The notes below the pieces were generated by a model, which did no database searches, was not told where the DNA came from, and saw only the letters and a program-made list of their open reading frames with translations. From Artemisia argyi (lineage: Eukaryota; Streptophyta; Magnoliopsida; Asterales; Asteraceae): 64,000 nucleotides of DNA. Below are positions 36,469-48,432 of this stretch, one piece after another (the stretch's first letter is position 1; every line of letters begins with the position of its first letter). The stretch covers positions 142,371,106 to 142,435,105 of the forward strand of contig CM060698.1 of assembly GCA_030686995.1 (NCBI GenBank). The letters run 5' to 3'. The position numbers were made by a program, and so were the translations under genes.

Positions 36469-38486
36469 CTAGCTTATTGACCCGTGAAATTCACGGGATT
36501 TTAGAGGGTTGTTGAATAAGAAAACGTAAGTAAGTGATTTAAAGTTATAAGTCACAAAAACCATAAAATACAATGGTTATAAATATCTGTGTAATAAACG
36601 TTGATTGACTCTTGATTTACAATGTGTTTATCTTGAGAAGCAAAATGGTTGTAGTGACCATTATAAAACTTGAATAAAAGCTCCTTGTCGTCAACACCTA
36701 ATAAGTATACAAAAAAATTGTAAGTGATTTAATATTCTGGATTTATAATAAATGTAAATTAGAAAAATAAGATAAAACATTTAATAAAGTTCGATCGATT
36801 AAGCGAAAAACTGGTCAACCTATAGTATATTTAACTTCCCATTTTAGTCCTATGTATAAAGTAACAATTCTACATCACTTGATATAACCCAATGTAGAAA
36901 TAATCATTACAAAAAGTATCATATAGTTGCGTTTTGTGACATAATAGTCAATATGGCCCTCAACCTTTGATGTTGCATAATGCGTCAGAAAACAATTTTG
37001 AGCTTCTGAAATATATTATAGGTTGACCAGATTTGTATATGCCGCCTAATTTGGGTCGATTCTGGTAATTTTTTATAAAAGGTTGGGAGAAGTTAACAAA
37101 AATTTGGTTAAAAAGGAAACAATTCAAAATCTTTCTACATCATTACTCAAAGTTAAAATCTTTCTACATCTACATCATTTCTGAAATATATTATAGGTAG
37201 ACCCGTGGAATCCACGGGATTTTAGAGGGTTTTTGCATAAAATTTTTTTTACGTGAATAAAGTAAGAAAGAACAACGAACGTAAACACTATGAAATTTTC
37301 TTGTAAAAGAATAATGAGTTATAAGTGAATGATAGTATAAAATACAATGCTTGTAAATATCTGTGTAATAAATGTTCATACTTATTAAAGCCAAAATGCA
37401 TCGTCTATAAAAAGGAGTTCATTGTTTCCTCACAATTAGCAACCACGTTAAGTATGATCTTTTACCAGTCCTATGCATTTGCAATGCATCAGCACGAGTA
37501 GAAAATATTTCCAAGGGTGGCCGCATACAATTATGCCATTCTGATAGCAACCATTGGCTTACCCTTAACCAAATCATGTCAATAGTTACATGTACATCAA
37601 CAACTTTACCTTCATATACACGAGAATTTCTCTCTTGACATAGACAACGTCACCGTGCAAAGATGATCAGAAAACTGTTGTGCAAACTATAATTTATAAA
37701 ATAATAATGTATCACACTCATCACTTGATAAAAAGGTTGAAACATAACTCAGTAAAGCATGATCGTATGAACACCACTCGAATGTCTAAACCACGCTCAT
37801 TTTCATTACCAGTTATTGTAGTTGTATAACTATAAAAATCCTTCACTTTAATGCACAAAAAAATGTTTTGCTAATAACCTTCACTTTAATGCACAAAAAA
37901 GTACTTCTTTATAGATACGTATTGTATTTTTCCATATATTACCATATTTATGATTATTATGACAAATAACAACCTTCAAACATCGTTTGCTTTTGACTTT
38001 GGAAACGGTCGGCAACATATAATAGTCCATGTGGTGATCTTAAGTAATTTGAAGGTTTGTCATTTGTATCTTTACAAATATTGGCAAAAATAATGTTACG
38101 GGTAGTGCTATACCGAACAATTCCTTTGTATCTTCCTTAAAAAGTGATCTTTAACAAATTCCAAGTAACTATATGACACATAAAATCACAAAGTCCAATA
38201 GAAAAGTGATCTTTAGAAACCCCATATAGTTACTTGTAATATACGGGCTTTTTTAGAATTTTATTCACTATATTCAAGGTCAATAAGTTCACAGAAATTA
38301 CGATTAATTGTACGATATTTATGTGTGTGTATACCAACTTTCCTATTAATAATGATAGAGATACTGACTACACACACAACTTTCCTATTAATAATGATAG
38401 AGATACTGACATTTGAGAACCCGAACAATGAAGTTTTAAAAGGTTTATGTAATATGAACTTGTTAATCAGTTCACATAAGTGTAAC
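36469..38486 (-). mobile_element. Pair of Helitron-like non-autonomous units in the copia LTR
   Basis: Minus strand: the hairpin CCCGTGAATTTCACGGG (36497-36481), then GTCAATAAG, CTAG and T at 36469 form a canonical Helitron 3' end. A second related unit has its hairpin CCCGTGGATTCCACGGG at 37218-37202. Both are followed (plus strand) by GGATTTTAGAGGGTT and later TAAATATCTGTGTAATAAA, so they are family members in tandem orientation. The 5' TC end is not clear. No helicase or Rep ORF. A short internal tandem repeat lies at 38336-38412. Confidence 0.6.
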
Positions 38487-38899
38487 CCACTGCTAGTGTT
38501 ATTGTTTCCACTGATAACCACTGATTCCTACTATTATGGAAAATATTGTAATATAATTAATGGGCCATTAATTATACATAATTTCATGGGCTAGGGTTTG
38601 AGTATTCTTTATTATAAATAGAGGTCATAACATTCTGCATGGATACGATTATCAACACAAACCCTAAACACTTGAATACGATTATGTTCTTGATTTGTGC
38701 CTAAAACAAGAACATCACTTGGTCTTATCCCATAGAGATATTCGTGTAACCCAGGCATATGGTTGAATAGTTTCTATTGGAAAGTGATAACACGATTTCA
38801 AGTGAATATCCGGTACTCATTGGTTATCTTAACCCTAATCTGGGAACACTCAAACAACAATATTAACCAACAATCAATAGAAACTATTAGTGATAATCA

Positions 38900-40006
38900 A
38901 AGGCTGCTGCTATGAGACAAATGGTTGCTAACTTTTCCAAGTTGGAAAAGTTTGAAGGTGTTGATTTCAGAAGATGGCAAAAGATTATGGAGAAGATGCT
39001 ACTATGGAACAGATGAGGGCAAGAAGCAAATGGGAGAATGATGATTATGTCTGCAGGGGTTTAATTCTCAATGGTATGTCTGATTTTCTATTTGATATTT
39101 ATCAGAATGTTGAAACTTCTCAAGAACTATGGGATTCCTTAGAAGCCAAATATATGGCTGAGGATGCATCAAGTAAGAAGTTCCTTGTAAGTAATTTTAA
39201 CAATTACAAAATGGTTGATTCTAGACCTGTCATGGAATAATACAATGAACTTCTTAGTATACTTGGTCGATTCACACAACACAAGATGAACACGGATGAG
39301 GCTATTTCAGTCTCTTGTATCATTGATAAATTACCTCATTCTTGGAAATATTTTAAGCATATGCTAAAACATAAGAAGGAGGAATTAACTCTTGTTTAGT
39401 TAGGCAGTCACTTGCGCATTGAGGATTCACTCAAAGCACAAGACATTGACAAGCCAAAGAGTAGCAATGCTACTGGTCCATCAGTTGTCAATATGGTGGA
39501 GCATAACAACTCCTCCAGGAACAATGACAACAAGGGCAAACGTAAGCATCAAGATAACACCAAATCTGATCTTAACAAGAAACCAAAAGTGACTTGTTGG
39601 AAGTGTGGTAAAATTGGACACTTCAGGAAAGATTGTAAAGGTGTTAAGATTGGCAATAAAACCAATGGATCAGGCACAAGTGGAGGGAATGATAACACCA
39701 ATTCTCTAAAAGGTCAGAATATATTTAATAAGTCTTTTAAGATTTATTATGTTACATATATATCTGAAATATATTTTGTGCATGATGATGATGTTGCTTG
39801 GTGGGTTGACTCTAGTGCAACAATTCATGTGTGTAAAGATAGAAGCTGGTTCAAGACCTATGAGTCAATGAATGATGGTACTATTCTTCATATGGGAAAC
39901 GAGTCAACTGCCCTGGTGCATGGAAAAGGATGTGTTGATTTGAAGTTTAGTTCTGGAAAGATTGTTTCTTTTTTTAATGTTTTACATGTTCCTGATATTA
40001 GATAGA
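38900..40006 (+). pseudogene. Copia gag and protease region, broken
   Basis: Gag starts near 38911 (MRQMVANFSKLEKFEGVDF) and contains FRRWQK. A deletion then joins straight to DYGEDATMEQ, shifting the frame (ORF from 38974). There is a stop at 39238-39240 (TAA after VME) and another at about 39397 (TAG). The CCHC knuckle CWKCGKIGHFRKDC lies at about 39595-39636. The protease-type WWVDSSATIHVC (normally D-S-G) is near 39800; the Gly is changed to Ser. The stretch ends at a TAG at 40003. The sequence matches the very common Asteraceae copia polyprotein by memory. Inactive. Confidence 0.88.
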
Positions 40007-41773
40007 ACTTGGTTTCTAGTAGTGTTTTGAATAATTGTGGTTATAAACAAGTGATTGAATCTAATAAGTTTCTTTTATCTAAACATGGTGTGTTATTGGT
40101 TTTGGCTATTTGTGTAATCAAATGTTCAGACTTAATATTGTTCATGATAATGTTAATTATGCTTTTATATCAACCTCTAAACTTAATGATTCAACCATAT
40201 GGCATGCTAGAATTGGCCATGTACACTTTAAAAGAATGCGAGATATGTATAAGGATGGGTTAATTCCAGCTTTTGATATGGACACTGAAAAGTGTAAAAC
40301 TTGCATGATGACCAAAATTACTAAGAAACCATTTCAAAGTATAAAACGTGAAACTAAAGTTTTGGAGTTGATTCATAGTGACCTATGTGATCTTCATGCT
40401 ACTCCATCTTCGGGGAACAAGAAATACTTTGTGACTTTTATTGATGATGCTTCTAGGTTTTGTTATGTTTATTTGTTACATACTAAGGATGAAGCATTAG
40501 ATAAATTTAAAGTATTTAAAACTAAAGTCGAATTACAACAAGGGTCTCTAATTAAAAGATTCAGGACTGATAAGGGAGGTGAGTACATGGATACTCTGTA
40601 TTTTTAGTCTGTTGGTATAATCCATGAAACGACTGCCCCTTATACTCCTCAGCAAAATGGTATTTCTTAAAGAAAAAACAGGGTGCTGAAGGAGATGGTT
40701 AATTCCATGTTGTCCTATTCAGGGCTGAGTCAAGGGTTCTGGGGTGAAGCTATGTTAACAGTTTGCTATTTATTAAATATGGTTCCCAATAAAAAGAACA
40801 AGGTTACCCCTTATGAACTCTAGACTAAAAAGAAACCCAACCTGAATTATCTCAGGGTTTGGGGTTGTAGGGCTGTTGTAAGACTCCTTGATCCAAAGCA
40901 GAAAACTTTGGGTGAAATAGGAATTGAATGCATCTTTGTTGGATATGCTGAGCATTCCAAGGCTTATAGATTCTATGTTATTGAACCTAATGAATCTGTT
41001 TCAATTAACTCAATAATTGAATTAAGGGATGCACTATTTGATGAGAATAGATTCTCATCAGTCCCTAGACCAAGTCAAATGATTCCAAATGGAACTGATG
41101 ACATTGGTGTATCAGAGGTCCCTGATGAATTATCATCTCAGGTCCCTGATGAGGTTGTGGAACAACAACCTGAACCTGAGCTCAGAAAGAGCAATAGGGT
41201 CAAGACTCCAAAGTCATTTGGACCTGAGTTTTAATTATACTTAATTGAAGGTACAAGGAGTGAGGTCTCTGACCAATACTCTTATTGCTTTATTGTTGAG
41301 GATGATCCCAAAACATTTGAAGAAGTAATGAAGTCCCACGATGTTGCTTTCTGGAAAGAAGCAATTAATGATGAGATGGAATCCATCATGGGCAATAGCA
41401 CTTATGTGTTGACTGCCTCGATATGCAGCCTTCACTTGGTCAACAGAACCCAGGATTGCTTGGGTAATACCACTTAAGGGCGGATAGATCTTTGCTTTGC
41501 AGGATTTTTTTTCATTATTCTCTAAAGTCTTATGCGGATCAATTCACTCTTTCTTTATCGCTATCTACCACATGGTTGCAAACCTCTAGGTAGCAAATGG
41601 ATTTTCAAAAAGAAAATGAAGGTAGATGGAACTGTTGAAAAGTTCAAGGAAAGACTAGTTATTCAGGGCTTTAGACAAAAGTCAGGAATAGACTATTTTG
41701 ATACTTATGCTCTTGTGGCTCATATCAGTACCATCATGGGCAATAACACTTATATGTTGACTGATCTACCACC
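40007..41773 (+). pseudogene. Copia integrase and 5' part of reverse transcriptase, broken
   Basis: The pre-integrase zinc region HARIGHVHFKRM...CKTCMM is at 40202-40310. The integrase core has the first Asp in LIHSDLCDLHA (about 40375) and the second in FRTDKGGEY (about 40560). A stop follows at 40606, with further stops before the TPQQNG...RKNRVLKEM block (40640-40700). Then come the GIECIFVGYAEHSK block and the start of RT (CKPLGSKWIFKKKM, IDYFDTYALVAHIST, 41577-41730). Between LTD and the CKPLG block about 145 bp of unrelated filler is inserted (41417-41560). After HIST the frame jumps to a second copy of MGNNTYMLTDLPP and then directly to LTR sequence, so the RT catalytic centre and RNase H are missing. 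Confidence 0.85.
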
Positions 41774-42200
41774 TGCTGCTAGCGTTATTATTACCACTGA
41801 TAGTGTTAACATTACTACTGCTAGTGTTATTATTTCCACTGATAACCACTGATTCCTACTATTATGGAAAGTATTGTGATATAATTAATGGGCTGTTAAT
41901 TATACATAATTCCATGGGCTAGGGTTTGAGTATTCTCTATCATAAATAGAGGTCATAACCTTCTGCATGGATACGATTATCAACACAAACCCTAAACACT
42001 TGAATACGATTCTGTTCTTGATTTGTGCCTAAAACAAGAACATCACTTGGTCTTATCCCATAGAGATATTCGTGTAACCTAGGCATAGGGTCGAATAGTT
42101 TCTATTGGAAAGTGATAACACGATTTCAAGTGAATATCCGGTACTCATTGATTATCTTAACCCTAATCTGGGAACACTCAAACAGCAATATTAACCAACA
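41774..42200 (+). repeat. 3' LTR of the copia element, 5'-truncated
   Basis: It aligns with the 5' LTR from the GCTGCTAGYGTTATTATTACC word to the CCAACA end. The first 150-200 bp of the LTR, with TGTTGG, are absent here, consistent with the deletion that removed the end of pol. Confidence 0.85.
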
Positions 42201-42205
42201 TAACT

Positions 42206-43412
42206 TGCCTGTTTCACATTCCCAGTATGATAGTTTAAATAACACTTTTGAGCGCGCTATAGTTACCATGCATAAAATGCCTAGGATTTGGACTATGTAT
42301 TTAACGAGCTTGAATCAGCAGAAGATTGTGACGCGTACACGTAGGGCGTTTGATAGGGCGTTGTGTGCGTTGCCTGTGACCCAACATGATAGGATTTGGG
42401 AGTTGTATTTGGTTTTTGTGAGTCAGAAGGGAGTGCTGATTGAGACATCGGTTAGGGTTTATAGGAGGTATCTCAAGTATGATCCCGGGCATATAGAGTA
42501 TTTGATTGAGTTTTTGTTGAGTTCGGAGTTGTGGCAAGAGGCGGCGGAGAGGTTAGCGGGGGTTTTGAATGACGATAGGTTTTGGAGTATCAAATGTGTG
42601 ATTTGTTGACGAATCAAGCGAGTGAGATTTCGGGGTTGAATGTTGATGCGATTATCAGAGGTGGGATTAGGAAGTTTAGTGATGAGGTTGGGAGGTTGTG
42701 GACGTCGTTAGCGGATTATTATATTATAAGGAAGTTGTTGTTGGAGAAGGCGAGGGATGTGTTTGAAGAAGGGATGACAACGGTTGTTACGGTTAGGGAT
42801 TTTAGTGTGTATTCGCAGTTTGAAGAGAGTGTGCTTGCGTTGAAAATGGAAGCGATAAGTGAGGACTAGGAGGAGGAAGAAGAAGATGGTGGAAAAGAGA
42901 ACGGTGTTGAGGATGATCGGCTTAATGTGGGAAGTTGGAGGGGAAGCTTAACAAGTTTTGGTTGTGTGACGAGAAGGATGTTGATTTGAGAATAGCGAGA
43001 TTGGAGCATCTTATGGATCGGAGACCAGAATTGGCTAATAGTGTTATTTTACGCCAAAATCCTCATAACGTGGAACAGTGGCATAGGAGAGTTAAGATAT
43101 TTGAGGGTTATCCGACGAAGCAGATATTGACATACACCGAGGCTGTAAGAATGATTGACCCAATGAAATCTGTTGGCAAACCACATACGTTATGGGTTGC
43201 ATTTGCAAAGTTGTATGAGACTCATAAGGATGTTGCAAATGCTAGGGTGATCTTAGATAAAGCTGTGCAAGTTAACTATAAAACCGTGGATAACCTGGCT
43301 AGTGTTTGGTGTGAATGGGCAGAGATGGAACTTAGGCAAAAGAATTTCAAAGGAGCGTTGGAGTTAATGAGGCGTGCTACTGCTGAACCGTCTGCTGAGG
43401 TGAAACGCAGAG
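42206..43412 (+). pseudogene. SYF1: SYF1 continuation, degraded
   Basis: It resumes LPVSHSQYDSLNNTFERAIV and runs through HAT repeats (RIWTMYL, RAFDRALCALPVTQHDRIW, YRRYLKYDPGH). Lesions: a deletion at about 42596 removes the GKTKHRLWLELC region and shifts frame, four codons are missing in DFSV/YSQFEES (about 42808), a TAG stop lies at 42867, and a frameshift lies near 42930. The next good block (KLNKFWLCDEKDVDLRIARL to ALELMRRATAEPSAEVKRR, 42945-43411) is uninterrupted. At 43413 GTAATC fits a splice donor splitting the Val codon of the usual RRVAADG; later exons are not found in this window. Decay appears independent of the copia insertion. Confidence 0.9.
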
Positions 43413-44084
43413 GTAATCTATTTCTCTATTTATATTTAATTTTGTCATGCATATTTGATACCTTTGTAGTTGCTTTTGTTTTGATTCCACTTTGCAATTA
43501 CCATAAGTGCACAACAGGGGTAACACGAAACCAAATTTTACATAAATCATAGCAGAAACCATTTACTGATTGAACTACAGTTTTCTGTTCTATCTGGTTG
43601 AGGATGACCACATAGTTCTAGATGATCTTGGCAGTTTCCAATATTAGATGTAACAATGTTCAATGGGGTTAGTTGATATACGTCTGAAAACACCCCACAG
43701 TGGAATTTCGCATTTGGTAGCTTGAAGGTTATGTCTGTCGGGTGACAAGCTAACCTTTTATGGTGATTAGCTAGGTAATGGTCAGAATGGGGTCATCACA
43801 TGTCATTTGTAGTATGGGTCCGAACAGACAGGTAGGGTTGGGTTGACCCAACAAATTTTACTATATTTTAATCTCTGTGACTTATTTCAGTTTCAACTGA
43901 CTTTTTTTTATTGGTCTCATTTAACCCGCTAGCGATAAAACACAACCTAAATCAAACCAATCTCATTAGTAAGCGGGTTGAAATTGACATATTTTATGAT
44001 TATGTTAGCAATTTGTGCCCTGGCATTGGTATAGTTTTGTGTAGTTGATTTAGACAACTTTATATTGCTACTGTATTAATAAAC
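43413..44084 (+). other. Probable SYF1 intron sequence up to the gypsy insertion
   Basis: AT-rich, non-coding, begins with GTAATC after a coding block. A poly-pyrimidine acceptor and the next exon were not found before the element at 44090 or in 58913-59282 beyond it. Confidence 0.5.
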
Positions 44085-44089
44085 TCGGG

Positions 44090-47000
44090 TGATGAGTGTG
44101 TAAATACTCATCATTTTTATCATATCTGAACTGCCAAAACATCCAAAAACACTCAGAAATGCATCAAAATACAGAAATTATCCCAAAAGTGTGTTTTATA
44201 TGTTTTAGATGCAAAATGTTTAAAAACAAATGAAAAACGAATAAAGTTTGCATAATTGGCAGTTTCAGTCCTTCAAGTTTCAAAAATTGACAAAACTAGT
44301 CCCTGAAGGTTTAAAACGAAAGAAAAGTCAACCCAAGGTTTTCTAAAGTCAAAAATTATCAAATCAAGTCCTTGGGTGAAAAGTTTGAGAAAATTACACA
44401 AATGGTCCTTGTAGTTTGGAAAATTACACAAATGGTCCCTGGAGTTTTGAAATATAAAAATTATCAAAAAATTGGCATTGTACTATTCACATATGTCAAA
44501 TATAGTCCTTGTTACAACTTTGGATTGTTTACAGTTGGGTCCTAAAATTTCAGAAAAGTGCAAAATTGGTCCTTGTGATTAAATTTCTACAAAACCAAAC
44601 GGACCTAATACTTCCCCAAAATCCAAATTCAATAATAACAAAAGCCCACCCAATCCATTACCCCCTTGGCCCATACACCTTCCCAGCGCACTCCAATAAT
44701 AAATAAAAAAAAACCCAAACCATTTAATATAACCCCCAGTCAAACCCCTGGCTTTGACTCCACCTCCTCCACATAACCACCCCCCACTACCTGCTAAACA
44801 CCAAAACCACCATCATTCCCCCTAAGCCTGCCTCACCCTCTGCAACACTCAACCCCTTCCCCCTTGGCCTAACCAAACAAGAGCTACACTCCAAGATTTC
44901 ACCTCTGGCTTCAAAAAATCAGGGAAAACGCCAAACACCATTTGGGAGCCAAAAGTTTGAACGGTTAAGATTGAGGTTTTCTGATCCTGTGGTCAAGAAG
45001 CAAGCTGGGAAAAGTCCAAGGGCGCCCCAAACCCTAATTGGGAGCTATAAAAGAGAAAGAGAAGCTGTGGTAGGGGTGTGTAGTTTTTTAGTTCATTTTT
45101 ATGTCAAATTAGTATAAATTTTCAATTCAGTTGTAATTTTCAGTTTCCAAGTATTGTACTAAGGATTTTAAGTTTAATCAAATCTCATTCCAACTTTCAA
45201 GTACAAATTTTCTTTTCCAGTTTAGCTTATGCTTATTCTTTATCTCAAAATCTCAATGTTACTGTTTTTTTTGGTGGTTGTAATCCTGGACTTTTTAGGA
45301 TCATATAGGTTCCCAATAAGCTTATTCAAGCTTTTAGAGACCATAAAACTTAGTTTAGAATTAAAACTCAAAAATACAAAAAAATCTAGAAAATAGAAAA
45401 GAAATTCAAAAATTTGCAGGTTTATGTCAAGAAGCTTGGAGCAGGGTGATAAGGGATGGCCCTGGGTTAGTGAATCCATGGGGATTCAATAGGATGGTAA
45501 CATTGGTCCTTGGTTCTCTTGGTTGAGCTCAGGAGGCAGTTGTGAGTTCATATTCCATTACTCAGCTTAATCATTGTAGCTAGTTTTTTTTGCCTATTCA
45601 GTTGTGCTTAATCCTTGTCTATTCCTGCTTATTTATGCTTTTTTATTGCAAATCATGCTAGTTTGGTAGCTCAGGGTAACTCAGTTTGAGATTTGCTCAT
45701 TTACTTTAAAATAGCTCAAATTGATTTTAGTAGTTTGCTTGTTAGAAAGGTGTTCACTTGGACTTGGTTATAGTTTCTCAGTAAGATTTTAACATAATTA
45801 GTCCATGTTTTTCAGAAAATCTTTGCTCAAATTCAGTTTTCATGTGTAAAAAAAATCACAACAGGTAGTTAAGAGAGTGTTTGGTTTGAGGTTGTTAGAG
45901 GACTTCTTATTGGTTTTTGCTATTATTATTGGTTGAGACATCCTTCATCAGTTATAACTAGATCACTTAGGCATAAAAATAGTAGAATTTCAAGTAAAAA
46001 GTCAAGATCACTCTTAGACATCCACACAGCTTAACTGTGGGATTTTTATAATCTCATAATCATAAAAATAGCTTAGAGTTAGTCAAGGTTAATAGATTAG
46101 GTCCAAAATTTACATTATACATCATTTTAAGTAAGCTAGGATCAAACAAACTTCACAAAAGTCATCTGAGGAACAAAAATTGGAAAAGTCAAAATCACTT
46201 GTGGTGCAAAATGTCACTTTTTGGGTGATTTTTCTAGATTTGTGTGGTTTGAATCAGACCCTGAAACTTGTTGTGGCTAAAGAATACCAGCTTAAATGCA
46301 TGAATCCATGTTTGTTTTATTTTTGGAATTTTTTGTGTAGCTTATGCACAAGCTTATTTGAAGCTGCAGGGGACGGTATCTCCCTTGCTTCATGCCATTA
46401 GCTAATTTTTTCTCATACCTAGAACTTGTTACCCAGTGGACCCCACACCTTCCTTTTTGGCTTTTTGATAAGCCAAACAGTCCAACTACTTAAACTTAGG
46501 CTTATCTTAGGTTTAGCTTATTTGAGCCTGGCTTATTTGACCACCATTTTGGACCTGTTCTCAGACCCTAAGCTGTGCACTCAGCATTTGACCCATATTT
46601 CGAAGGCTCACACAGAGTTCATAAATAAGCTATAAGCCTGGCTTATTAGCTTATTTGGTAGTCCCTGAGCCATAGTGTGTAGATCAAAAGCTTATTTGAA
46701 CTCTCTTTCACCTCTGTAGACCCCACAGAGGTCCAAAAGGCACCACTTTGGCCTGTTTTGTTTTCAGAAAATTGGATTAGCTTAAACCTGCTTATTGGCT
46801 TATTCGTTTGTGATTTCCAGTTCATTATAGCTTATTTGTGTTACCTTAAGTACCCTTTGCTTATTTTGTTCAGTCCATAGCTTATTTTGTTGCTTATTGT
46901 TTATGCATAATCCATTTTTCATCTCATAAGCTCACTGTTTGGCTTATTAATAAGCACACAACTTATTTTTAAGTTTCAAAGATTGTTCCTTCACATAAAG

Positions 47001-47871
47001 TTCCTAAATCAAGTAGTAAATTAGTTGTGTAAAATAAAAATCAAGAAATGACAAAAATAATTAAAGTGATAGCTTCTATTTAAGCCCTTTTGGCTTATTT
47101 TCTGCTTATTTTAAGCATTTATCATTTTTAAATTTTTCTCAAGTTCCTTTTTAGTTAAAATAATTTTAGGAATTTTTTCAGATTTTTCCTTGGTCATTTA
47201 GTATTTTTTATAATTTAATTTAGTTTAAATTAATTAAATAATTAGTTTTAATTAATAATAAATAATTAAAAAGTAAAAAAAAAAAATAGGTTTTCTGTTT
47301 TAAAATTAGTTTTATAGAATTTTAGATTTTTCTAAATTTAATTTTCATTTTTCTAGTTAATTTTCATAATTAGTTAATAATTAGTATAATTTAGTTAATT
47401 AAAAAGTAATTAAAAATTAGTAATTAAATAATAGTATTTAATTAAATAGTGATAAAAATAATTTTAATTTTCTTAAAATTTTCTTATAACATTAGGATTG
47501 TAAAAATATCATTTTCACCTTCGTAGGACTTTATTTGCTCACGTTTCAATTTTTATCTTGCGCGTTCATTTTAAATCGAAACACGCGTTTTTAGGTTAAC
47601 TTACGTTTCTAGGTAATCTGATCATCAGTAATATTCATAATAGTGTTTCTAAGCTATTCTCAATCATAATCTTGTAGTTTAATCTTAATAATCAAATTCC
47701 TGATCCTCCTGTTAAATCACCTGATCACTTTAAACGTTTTAAATACAATTGCTTACCTCGCTGGGACATAACGACCCGGGAATACACTGTACTCCTTGGT
47801 TAGTTGGTTTTAGATGTTTGACTTGGTTGACCATCACCTGTTTAATTTAGTTGACCGTTTAGGACCAATCA
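44090..47871 (+). repeat. 5' LTR of the Athila-type element
   Basis: 3782 bp. A TATA box (TATAAAAG) lies at 45046-45053, so about 0.95 kb is U3 and the remaining 2.8 kb is R plus U5, an unusually long leader. The stretch 46320-47110 is packed with GCTTATT words. Confidence 0.95.
45046..45053 (+). promoter_or_regulatory. TATA box of the 5' LTR
   Basis: TATAAAAG following ACCCTAATTGGGAGC, conserved in the 3' LTR at 56071-56078. ACCCTAA-type and GGCGCCCC words lie just upstream. Confidence 0.65.
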
Positions 47872-47876
47872 AAATT

Positions 47877-47894
47877 TGGCGCCGCTGCCGGGGA
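47877..47894 (+). other. Primer-binding site of the Athila-type element
   Basis: TGGCGCCGCTGCCGGGGA, five bases after the LTR end, the Athila/Tat type complementary to the 3' end of tRNA-Asp. Confidence 0.88.
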
Positions 47895-48432
47895 GGTAGC
47901 TGCGTATTCAAAACGTTTTTTTTTAGAGATTAGTGGTTTTTCATTCATCACTGTATAAACCCACCACTTTTTATAAATCTTAATCATAAAACAAAAACGT
48001 CATTAACACTTTTCCTAAGGTGTTAACAACACCAAAAAAAAAAAAAAAAATCAAAAAACAAACAAAACAGATCATTACGTTTTCTATATCGCGTTTCTTT
48101 TAAGGTGATTCTTAAAGAAATACGATTTTGGTAAACGAAACGATACCAAAAATATTGTCCAAAAGTTTTTTCACTCATACACAAAAACCCAAAAACATTC
48201 ATCTCTTTCTTGTGAATAATAAACTACATAAAAATAAACCGTCGCAAACCAAGGCAGAACACCTACCAACTGGGGGTGTGGACATAATAAGTTCCCAAAC
48301 CAAAGATAAAAACTTGCCTTTGTATCCTTGTGAGTGGTGTACCTTTCTTAAAGAAGCCATTCATTTGTGATTATTGGTTTAAGTTCACTGTTGATTTGCC
48401 TCGATCTTGTTTTATTGAAATTTTGTTAGTGC

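Larger units (their letters stand above)
32734..38872 (+). repeat. 5' LTR of the copia element, with nested insertions
   Basis: LTR sequence is found at 32734-32928, 36290-36468 and 38487-38872. It ends AATATTAACCAACA, the same as the 3' LTR. The middle part carries repeated CTGCTAGTGTTATT/CCACTGATA words. The segment 36337-36468 is repeated at 38487-38620 on the far side of the Helitron-like units. Confidence 0.85.
32734..42200 (+). mobile_element. Ty1/copia LTR retrotransposon inserted in SYF1 exon
   Basis: It starts TGTTGG and ends CCAACA, with a 5-bp target duplication TAACT (32729-32733 and 42201-42205). Removing the element and one TAACT restores the SYF1 reading frame (R-N-L-P). Total 9467 bp, inflated by insertions in its 5' LTR (solo LTR 32929-36284 and Helitron-like units 36469-38486). 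It is itself defective: there are stops and frameshifts in gag-pol, and the second half of reverse transcriptase plus RNase H are deleted. Confidence 0.95.
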
